Assembly: GCA_020849935.1 (NCBI GenBank)
Contig: JADZFJ010000460.1
Location: forward strand, 1 to 5,586
DNA length: 5,586 bases
Origin: Crocinitomix sp.
Lineage (GTDB): Bacteria; Bacteroidota; Bacteroidia; Flavobacteriales_D; Crocinitomicaceae
Direction: 5' to 3'
The notes beneath the pieces were generated by a model. It made no database searches and was not told the origin of the DNA. It saw nothing but the letters and a program-made list of their open reading frames with translations. Positions 1 to 4,868 of the stretch are shown here, in pieces. Made by a program: the position numbers and the translations under genes. The first letter of the stretch is position 1. The number at the start of each line of letters is the position of its first letter.

Positions 1-39
1 ATACATCATCCCAAAATCACCAGTAGATTAAATAATTAT

Positions 40-47
40 TAATTTTG
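40..47 (+). promoter_or_regulatory. Possible Bacteroidota -7 promoter element
   Basis: TAATTTTG matches the TAnnTTTG -7 consensus used by the primary sigma factor of Bacteroidota. It lies 21 bases before the ATG at 69, which would give a short leader of about 15 nt. I do not see a clear TTTG -33 box at the expected spacing upstream, and AT-rich DNA yields such matches by chance, so this is tentative. Confidence 0.3.
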
Positions 48-68
48 CGCTTTGAATAACAAGACAAA

Positions 69-881
69 ATGAAAATGAATCCAACCGAAATTATCACCAC
101 TTCCACCAGAAAATTAACCCGAAAATGGTCGATTGCCATTAAAATTGCACCGATACTTGTCCTAATCGGGGTAGTTAAATTTTTTGTGCATATCTATGAG
201 TTTGAAATCATGGAATTAAACGCGCTGTTTAGCAGTTTGATTGGAGGTACGATTTTTTTGATTGGTTTTTTGATCAGTGGGGTGCTTTCTGATTATAAAG
301 AATCCGAAAAGATTCCAAGTGAAATGACTGGGTCGATGAAAACACTATACGACGACACCTACACCATTTACAAAACAAAAAATTCGGCAACAGCGCTTGA
401 ATTTATTGCCTATCAAAAAAAGTTTGTGGATCATTTAATGGATTGGTTTTACAAAAGAATTGAAACCAAAGACATCCTCTTGAAAATTGAAAACATGAAT
501 GACTTTTTTGTAGAATTTGACAAAGAAGGCGTACAAGCAGGATATATTGTTCGACTTAAAAATGAACAAATGAATCTAAGAAAATTGATTCTAAGGACAG
601 AAACCATTCGTGAAACCGACTTTGTTGGGTCGGCCTACACCATTTTAGAAGCCATGGGTTTTTTAATCGCCGTTGGGTTGATTATCATAAAAATAGATCC
701 ATTTTATGCTGGTTTATTTTTCACTCTTTTGGTGACTTTTTTAATTCTTTACATGTTCCTTTTAATCAAAGATTTGGATGATCCATTTGATTACGCTTCG
801 AACGGAGAAGGAGGAACGGAGGTTTCATTAAAACCAATTAAAGATCTTCAAATTGCCTTTGCGGAAATGCAGCGTAATTAA
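69..881 (+). CDS. Four-helix membrane protein, bestrophin-like (DUF4239-like)
   Basis: Predicted inner-membrane protein of 270 residues. Hydrophobic segments lie at about residues 21-42, 51-73, 188-208 and 211-233. They form two hairpins separated by a charged, probably helical cytoplasmic stretch (about 75-187). A basic N-terminus (TRKLTRKW, 14-20) precedes the first helix, suggesting that end is cytoplasmic. No signal peptide or catalytic motif is visible. The two-plus-two helix layout, the conserved-looking turn after helix 2 (SGVLSDYKESEKIP) and the LDDPF motif (236-240) just after helix 4 resemble DUF4239 / bestrophin-like proteins, which are predicted ion channels. That assignment is from motif memory and is not secure; an unrelated Bacteroidota-specific membrane family is the alternative. 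The start is the first ATG; a second ATG two codons later (75) is equally possible, as there is no Shine-Dalgarno sequence to decide. It lies 54 bp before the next gene on the same strand. Confidence 0.8.
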   Translation: MKMNPTEIITTSTRKLTRKWSIAIKIAPILVLIGVVKFFVHIYEFEIMELNALFSSLIGGTIFLIGFLISGVLSDYKESEKIPSEMTGSMKTLYDDTYTIYKTKNSATALEFIAYQKKFVDHLMDWFYKRIETKDILLKIENMNDFFVEFDKEGVQAGYIVRLKNEQMNLRKLILRTETIRETDFVGSAYTILEAMGFLIAVGLIIIKIDPFYAGLFFTLLVTFLILYMFLLIKDLDDPFDYASNGEGGTEVSLKPIKDLQIAFAEMQRN

Positions 882-935
882 TTTCTGTTTTTACCGTTTT
901 ATTTTCCTATTTTTAACTGGTTTCAACTTGTTAAA

Positions 936-2201
936 ATGGATAAACGTGACTTTCTGAAAAAATTTTCTTTGCTGTCAATGAGTGTTTTGCCTGGCACTGC
1001 TGCCTTGTCACACTTGATAGATGAAATGGACGAGGCTACCTTGGATCAACTAACCACAGACGAAGATTTTTGGTTAAAAATTCGGGCTGGCTTTCGGTTG
1101 AATCCTGCTTATACGAATCTTGAAAACGGGTATTATTGTATCCTCCCTGAAGAAACACTCGAACATTATTTGGCCCATGTGCGAGAAGTAAATTTTTTGG
1201 GCTCTTATTACATGCGCAAGTTAATGGCTGACAACCATACAATTGTCCGTCAGAAATTAGCAAACCTTGCAGGATGCTCAATGGATGAATTGATCATAAC
1301 CCGAAATACAACAGAATCGTTGGACACCATTATTAGTGGTTATCCATGGAAAAAAGGGGATGAAGCCATTATGTCGCATCAAGATTATGGGGCGATGTTG
1401 GACATGTTTAGAAGTGTGAAGGAGCGTCATCAAATCGTCACCAAATTTATTTCCTTGCCAAATCATCCCAAATCGGATGAAGAAATTGTGGATTTATACC
1501 GCCAACAAATCACCAAAAAAACGAAACTGATTTTAGTCTGTCATTTGATCAATATTAATGGACACGTGCTTCCAATTCGCAAAATATGTGACATGGCGCA
1601 TGGTTTAGGCGTTGAGGTGATGGTGGACGGTGCACATGCCTTTGCTCAACTCGATTTTAAAATTCCTGACTTAAATTGTGATTATTATGGAGCGAGTTTA
1701 CACAAATGGCTCGGCGCTCCCCTAGGTTGTGGATTGCTCTACGCCCGGAAAGAAAAAATTTCGAAAATTTGGCCACTACTCGCCGCCGAAGTCTTACCGC
1801 TAGATTCTATCGACCGATTAAACCACACCGGCACCAAACCCGTGCATGTAGATTTGTGTATTTCCAACGCCATTGATTATCACCTAGCAATTGGCGCCCA
1901 ACGAAAAGAAAATCGACTTAAATTTTTAAAAAAATATTGGGTAGATCAAATCAAAGACAATAAAAAAATTCAAATCAACACCCCTTTTGAAGAAGAACGC
2001 TCCTCCGCCATCGCCAATGTCTTAGTAATTGGAATGACTCCCCAAGAAATGGCTACGCGCTTGCTCGAAGAGTTTAAAATTTGGTCAGTCGCCATTAACA
2101 ATGAAGCTGTAAAAGGTTGCCGAATTACTCCTTCAATTTATACAACCACTGCGGAGCTTGATTTGTTGGTGGATGCTTTACGGAAGATGTGTGGGGAATA
2201 G
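936..2201 (+). CDS. Class V aminotransferase-fold PLP enzyme (isopenicillin-N-epimerase-like), Tat-like signal
   Basis: PLP-dependent fold-type I enzyme of 421 residues, close to the usual length for the CefD-like branch of class V aminotransferases / cysteine desulfurases. Visible hallmarks are: an N-terminal substrate-side segment NLENGYYCILP (61-71); the cofactor-phosphate region TRNTTESL (122-129); the PLP-ring aspartate D231 in VMVDGAHA; the Schiff-base lysine K257 in GASLHKWLGAPLGCG; HTGTKPV (297-303); and a C-terminal RITPSIYTTTAELDLLVDAL (396-415) matching the family's 'R-P-Y-T-E-D' end. The N-terminus (KRDFLKKFSLLSMSVLPGTAALS) has the shape of a Tat signal with KR in place of RR, so the folded holoenzyme may be exported. 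The substrate cannot be read from sequence: epimerase, lyase, desulfurase or aminotransferase activity are all possible. A true penicillin pathway role is unlikely, as no such genes are nearby. The ATG at 936 is chosen because it includes the whole signal-like region; the upstream DNA is A/T-rich with no Shine-Dalgarno sequence. Confidence 0.92.
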   Translation: MDKRDFLKKFSLLSMSVLPGTAALSHLIDEMDEATLDQLTTDEDFWLKIRAGFRLNPAYTNLENGYYCILPEETLEHYLAHVREVNFLGSYYMRKLMADNHTIVRQKLANLAGCSMDELIITRNTTESLDTIISGYPWKKGDEAIMSHQDYGAMLDMFRSVKERHQIVTKFISLPNHPKSDEEIVDLYRQQITKKTKLILVCHLININGHVLPIRKICDMAHGLGVEVMVDGAHAFAQLDFKIPDLNCDYYGASLHKWLGAPLGCGLLYARKEKISKIWPLLAAEVLPLDSIDRLNHTGTKPVHVDLCISNAIDYHLAIGAQRKENRLKFLKKYWVDQIKDNKKIQINTPFEEERSSAIANVLVIGMTPQEMATRLLEEFKIWSVAINNEAVKGCRITPSIYTTTAELDLLVDALRKMCGE

Positions 2202-2240
2202 TTTTTTGTCAGTTGTTTCTTGAGAGATGAACCAATAAAT

Positions 2241-2267
2241 GGAGAATAAATGCTCAAACTTATCTCC
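2241..2267. terminator. Weak hairpin downstream of the PLP-enzyme gene
   Basis: GGAGAATAA (2241-2249) can pair with TTATCTCC (2260-2267) in an eight-pair stem with one bulged A and a 10-nt loop. On the + strand it is followed by an A-run, not a T-run. On the - strand it is followed by ATTTATT, so it is a poor intrinsic terminator in either direction. It may still protect the 3' end of the upstream mRNA. The rest of 2202-2290 shows nothing recognisable. Confidence 0.25.
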
Positions 2268-2290
2268 AAAAAATAAGATATTTTACTACG

Positions 2291-2340
2291 ACGCGGATGG
2301 GACGGATCTACGCTGATCTATTCGAGAAAAAAGAAAATCT
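2291..2340 (+). repeat. Module A copy 1
   Basis: First module of the array. It differs from the other copies in having GATGGGACGG where they have GATTAGGCGG or similar, and CTATTCGAG where they have CTAATCGAG. GATC sites are at 2305 and 2315. It is followed at 2341-2356 by a lone B-type right arm (GTGTAAATCCATGGTG) without a matching left arm. Confidence 0.85.
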
Positions 2341-2366
2341 GTGTAAATCCATGGTGAAAAAATACG

Positions 2367-2433
2367 CACCACAGATTACGCAGATTCACGCAGATTAAAA
2401 CCTATTTAAAAAAATCTGTGTAAATCCGTGGTG
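2367..2433 (+). repeat. Module B copy 1 (palindromic)
   Basis: The left arm starts CACCACAGATTACGCAGATT and the right arm is AATCTGTGTAAATCCGTGGTG. The central segment reads CCTATTTAAAAAAA and lacks the CAC found in the other copies (CCTATTTCACAAAA), making this the shortest B unit (67 bp). Confidence 0.85.
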
Positions 2434-2453
2434 AAAAAAAATAAGTCAATAGA

Positions 2454-2504
2454 ACGCGGATTAGGCGGATCTACACTGATCTAATCGAGAAAAAAGAAAA
2501 TCTG
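2454..2504 (+). repeat. Module A copy 2
   Basis: Begins ACGCGGATTAGGCGGATC; GATC sites are at 2468 and 2478. The decamer run that follows other A copies is shortened here to TCTGTAGTG (2501-2509), which suggests an internal deletion of one AAATCTGTGG step. Confidence 0.85.
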
Positions 2505-2519
2505 TAGTGAAAAAATACG

Positions 2520-2590
2520 CACCACAGATTACGCAGATTCACACAGATTAAAACCTATTTCACAAAAAAAATCTGTGTAAATCCACGGTG
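2520..2590 (+). repeat. Module B copy 2 (palindromic)
   Basis: 71-bp copy, and the first of two adjacent B units repeated at an 81-bp interval. Its right arm ends ATCCACGGTG where copies 1 and 4 have ATCCGTGGTG, so two positions of the terminal stem are mismatched. Confidence 0.85.
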
Positions 2591-2600
2591 AAAAAATACG

Positions 2601-2670
2601 CACCACAGATTACACAGATTCACACAGATTAAAACCTATTTCACAAAAAAAATCTGTGTAAATCCGTGGT
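2601..2670 (+). repeat. Module B copy 3 (palindromic)
   Basis: Nearly identical to copy 2 over the shared length: ACAC for ACGC in the left arm, GTGGT for ACGGTG at the right end. It follows copy 2 with no module A between them. This is best explained as a tandem duplication of one 81-bp B unit. Confidence 0.85.
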
Positions 2671-2690
2671 AAAAAAAATTCGGCAATAGA

Positions 2691-2741
2691 ACGCGGATTA
2701 GGCGGATCTACGCTGATCTAATCGAGAAAAAAGAAAATCTG
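2691..2741 (+). repeat. Module A copy 3
   Basis: Begins ACGCGGATTAGGCGGATC and matches copy 2 almost base for base, with TACGCT in place of TACACT between the GATC sites (2705 and 2715). It is followed by the decamer run AAATCTGTGG AAATCTGTGG. Confidence 0.85.
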
Positions 2742-2755
2742 TGGAAATCTGTGGT

Positions 2756-2846
2756 AAAAAAATACGCACCACAGATTACTCAGATTCACACAGATTAAAC
2801 CCTATTTCACAAAAAAATCTGTGTAAATCTGTGTAAATCCGTGGTG
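2756..2846 (-). terminator. Candidate terminator-like hairpin for the mod operon (module B copy 4)
   Basis: Read leftward, the module starts CACCACGGATT and ends AATCTGTGGTG. These pair over 11 positions with one G-U. An inner ACACAGATT/AATCTGTGT pair of 9 bp and an A/T-rich loop complete a two-part stem. The hairpin is followed by CGTATTTTTTT on this strand (2756-2766), as an intrinsic terminator would need. It is the first B unit met by transcripts leaving modC, about 185 bp after its stop codon. The long loop and the asymmetric bulge make its efficiency uncertain. Copies 1-3 have the same geometry and follow-on T-run. Confidence 0.4.
2767..2846 (+). repeat. Module B copy 4 (palindromic, expanded)
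   Basis: 80-bp copy whose right arm holds a duplicated decamer (AAATCTGTGT twice before AAATCCGTGGTG). This explains its extra length compared with 70-71 bp in copies 2 and 3. The left arm has ACTC for ACGC. Confidence 0.85.
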
Positions 2847-2865
2847 AAAAAAAATAGTCAATAAA

Positions 2866-2926
2866 ACGCGCATGACGCAGATTGGGCGGATCTACACTGA
2901 TCTAATCGAGAAAAAAAGAAAATCTG
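2866..2926 (+). repeat. Module A copy 4 (terminal, divergent)
   Basis: Last A module and 61 bp long. It carries about 11 extra bases near its start (ACGCGCATGACGCAGATTGGGCGG). GATC sites are at 2889 and 2899. The decamers that follow switch from TGTGG to TGCGG (three steps up to 2948), after which repeat sequence stops. Confidence 0.8.
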
Positions 2927-2952
2927 CGGAAATCTGCGAAATCTGCGGGAGA

Positions 2953-3030
2953 CAAAATCACGCATGGCCGAAATAGCGATGAGTTCATTAAAAATTATCC
3001 TGTTCAATGACATATTCCCGCTTAACTATT
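2953..3030. other. Unique spacer between repeat array and modC
   Basis: About 80 bp of non-repeat sequence downstream of the modC stop codon. I see no strong hairpin with a T-run directly after modC. A 51-codon leftward reading frame (3013 to 2858) starts here but its second half is repeat sequence, so I do not call it a gene. Confidence 0.5.
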
Positions 3031-4089
3031 TCAATTAAGTAGGTAAAGATTTTCTTCAGGAAATTGAACATAAATTTCATCACCCAATTGAGGAGGTGGT
3101 GCCAATCGTGTTTGATGGTTTAGTTCGATTTCGAAGAGAAAATTGGTGTGATTCGGCTCAAAAAAAAGTAAAACGGAATGTTGCTTTTGGAGGATGCGTT
3201 TAATTTTACCTTGTACAACATTGGATAAATCCTCATTGGTTTTCACCAAATTAAGTGCTGTTGACGAGATGCCGAGCGTTATTTCGGTGGTGGGTGGAAT
3301 GGTTTTGTAGCCATCTTCCACCAACAATTTGAGTCCATTAGTTTCGAAAGAAACCTGTTGATTGGTGAACAAAATCTGACCTGTTATCAAATTATAACCC
3401 CCAATAAATTGTGCGACTTTCAGGTTAGCTGGTATAAATTTCACAACTGGCAATTGAGTGGTTTGTTGAATTTGGCCATCTATCAAAAAAACGAGTTGAT
3501 CGCCCACCATATAAGCCACTTCGATGTCATGTGTGACCATAATAATGGTTAGCTGGTACAATTCACGGATTTCTTTTAGAAGGTAACAAAGTTCGTTTTT
3601 CAACGCTGGATCGAGAGCTGCCGTTGGTTCGTCTAACAGTAATACTTTGTTTCCCGCAACGATACTTCGCACCAAGGCCACGCGCTGAATTTCACCACCG
3701 CTTAAAAAATCAATTTTACGATCTAATAAATGATTTATTTTTAGCCTGTTAGCCAATTCTTCGACCAAGGTTTGATTGTGAATTCCTTTTATTTTAAGGC
3801 TATATTCGACATTTTGCCGAACTGTTAAATGAGGAAAGAGCACGTTATCCTGAGGCAAATACCCAAATTTACGCACCTCTGGAAATAAATTTGTCACCTT
3901 AGTGCCTTCAAAAATCAATTCGCCTTGGGTTGGTTGAACGAGTCCTGCCAAAAGTTCCAATAAAATAGTCTTTCCTGCCCCACTCGGTCCTAAGATGACA
4001 TGAAATTGGTTTAATTCAAATTGGTGATCCAATTCAAGCAAAGTTTCACCCTTTGTCGATTTGTATTGAATGTTTTGCAGGTCAATCAT
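3031..4089 (-). CDS. modC: Molybdate/tungstate-type ABC transporter ATP-binding protein ModC
   Basis: Cytoplasmic ATPase subunit that drives oxyanion import through the ModB channel. The 352 residues match the usual ModC length. The nucleotide-binding domain (about 1-230) has Walker A GPSGAGKT (34-41), Q-loop Q80 in YLPQDNVLFPHLTV, signature LSGGE (129-133), Walker B VLLLDEP (149-155), D-loop ALD (158-160) and switch histidine H187. All catalytic residues are present, so it should be active. Residues about 235-352 form a C-terminal extension typical of ModC-type ATPases; the stretch VVQGKIKRIL (291-300) to the end fits a TOBE/Mop-like beta-barrel, which in the family can bind the oxyanion and inhibit transport. 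Its ATG overlaps the modB stop as ATGA, implying translational coupling, and it is the last gene of the operon. Sulfate, polyamine or iron importers have similar ATPases; the ModA/ModB partners favour molybdate or tungstate. Confidence 0.9.
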   Translation of the reverse strand: MIDLQNIQYKSTKGETLLELDHQFELNQFHVILGPSGAGKTILLELLAGLVQPTQGELIFEGTKVTNLFPEVRKFGYLPQDNVLFPHLTVRQNVEYSLKIKGIHNQTLVEELANRLKINHLLDRKIDFLSGGEIQRVALVRSIVAGNKVLLLDEPTAALDPALKNELCYLLKEIRELYQLTIIMVTHDIEVAYMVGDQLVFLIDGQIQQTTQLPVVKFIPANLKVAQFIGGYNLITGQILFTNQQVSFETNGLKLLVEDGYKTIPPTTEITLGISSTALNLVKTNEDLSNVVQGKIKRILQKQHSVLLFFEPNHTNFLFEIELNHQTRLAPPPQLGDEIYVQFPEENLYLLN

Positions 4090-4865
4090 CGGGTAGATTT
4101 TTTAGCGATGAAACGGAACAAGGATAAGGCCAAAAATCCGATACTCAAGAGCAGGATGATGAAAATAACCGCCCCATCAATATCTGCAGAAGATAGGCGT
4201 AAAAAAATGGAGGTTGTCAACGTTTCTGTTTTTAATGGCATGGCACCTGCCACCATAATAGTTGCCCCAAATTCGCCTACGGCTTTTGCCCATGCCACAA
4301 TGTAGGAGGCTAAAATTCCTTTTTTGGCCAACGGCAAAGTAACCGTGCGAAATGATTGCCATTGAGTGGCTCCTAAGGTTCGTGAAATATGTTCGTAACG
4401 CACCGGAATTTCATCCATTACGGATTTAATTAATCTCACTGAAACACCCACCACAGTGATTAATTGCGCGATAAAAATCCCTCCAATCGCAAAGACAATT
4501 TGGGTGGTGTGATCTTGCAGTGCGCTTCCATATTTTGTACTAAAAAAAAGTAAAATCATTGCTCCAAGCGCTGCGGGGGAGACTATCATTGGCAATTCTA
4601 ATAAATTATCTAAAAACTGTTTGCCCGGGAATTTATAACGACTAAGGGCATAAGCGGCAGGAATAGCCAATAAGGTACTAATTAATGCAACGACAGTAGC
4701 AATTCCAATACTTAATTTCAAAGAATAAAATGTTCGGTCGGAGGTGAAAATTTGTACGAATTTAGTAGGATCAAAAAACCAAAATAAGGTACCGATTAAC
4801 ACCAAATAAACGGATGAGATGGCAAAAACAAAAAAGACATAACGGTAGGAAGTTTTTTGTTTCAT
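4086..4865 (-). CDS. modB: Molybdate/tungstate-type ABC transporter permease ModB
   Basis: Inner-membrane channel subunit, presumably a homodimer, of 259 residues; this is longer than typical ModB (about 225) and nearer the WtpB/CysT-like size. Hydrophobic segments lie at about 9-31, 50-74, 90-109, 122-146, 185-206 and 231-254. The cytoplasmic coupling loop with the EAA-type motif is clear: RTLGATQWQSFRTVTLPLAK (162-181), containing the expected G and the following LP, which docks onto ModC. GEFGATIMVAG (197-207) is characteristic of the molybdate/sulfate/tungstate permease group. The gene starts 3 bp after the modA stop and overlaps modC by 4 bp, so the three are surely one transcript. The AAGG just before the ATG is too close to act as a normal Shine-Dalgarno sequence; coupling to modA translation is more likely. 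The exact oxyanion cannot be decided from the permease. Confidence 0.9.
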   Translation of the reverse strand: MKQKTSYRYVFFVFAISSVYLVLIGTLFWFFDPTKFVQIFTSDRTFYSLKLSIGIATVVALISTLLAIPAAYALSRYKFPGKQFLDNLLELPMIVSPAALGAMILLFFSTKYGSALQDHTTQIVFAIGGIFIAQLITVVGVSVRLIKSVMDEIPVRYEHISRTLGATQWQSFRTVTLPLAKKGILASYIVAWAKAVGEFGATIMVAGAMPLKTETLTTSIFLRLSSADIDGAVIFIILLLSIGFLALSLFRFIAKKSTR

Positions 4866-4868
4866 GCC

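Larger units (their letters stand above)
2291..2952. repeat. Compound intergenic repeat array, order A-B-A-B-B-A-B-A
   Basis: About 660 bp between convergent genes is built from two alternating modules. Module A (about 50 bp) begins ACGCGGATTAGGCGGATC, contains two GATC sites and ends TCGAGAAAAAAGAAAATCTG. Each A copy is followed by a variable run of AAATCTGTG/AAATCTGCG decamers, shortened after A2. Module B (about 67-80 bp) starts CACCACAGATT and ends AAATCCGTGGTG, so its ends are inverted repeats. A-to-A spacing is 163, 237 and 175 bp; the 237 contains one extra 81-bp B unit. Much of the array is built of 9-11 bp steps, near the DNA helical repeat. No credible reading frame crosses it. It shows no transposase, no target-site duplication I can identify, and no spacers of CRISPR type. 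Similar-looking repeats are, from memory, common between genes in Bacteroidota; their function is not known to me. Confidence 0.92.

Noticed and set aside
908..915. -7 promoter element before the PLP-enzyme gene (TATTTTTA)
   Set aside because: It misses the conserved final G of TAnnTTTG and has no -33 partner; T-rich DNA makes this match uninformative.
1036..1466. Leftward reading frames inside the PLP-enzyme gene
   Set aside because: They lie wholly opposite a well-supported gene with intact family motifs and show no domain features of their own.
2367..2846. Integron attC sites or insertion-sequence ends
   Set aside because: The palindromes lack the attC core pattern (RYYYAAC/GTTRRRY), and there is no integrase or transposase reading frame in the window.
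2291..2952. CRISPR array
   Set aside because: Repeats are long, degenerate and of several kinds, the intervals are unequal (81, 163, 175 and 237 bp), and the DNA between them is also repeated. There are no unique spacers and no cas genes.
2858..3013. 51-codon leftward reading frame beginning MSLNRIIFNE
   Set aside because: More than half of it is translated repeat sequence (modules A4 and its decamers), and it has no start signal or recognisable domain. It is probably chance.
2967..3060. Out-of-frame continuation past the modC stop reading KIFTYLIEIVKREYVIEQDNF
   Set aside because: This short open stretch overlaps the modC end in another frame, has no start codon and is preceded by a stop. 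ModC is already full length, so a frameshifted extension is not needed.
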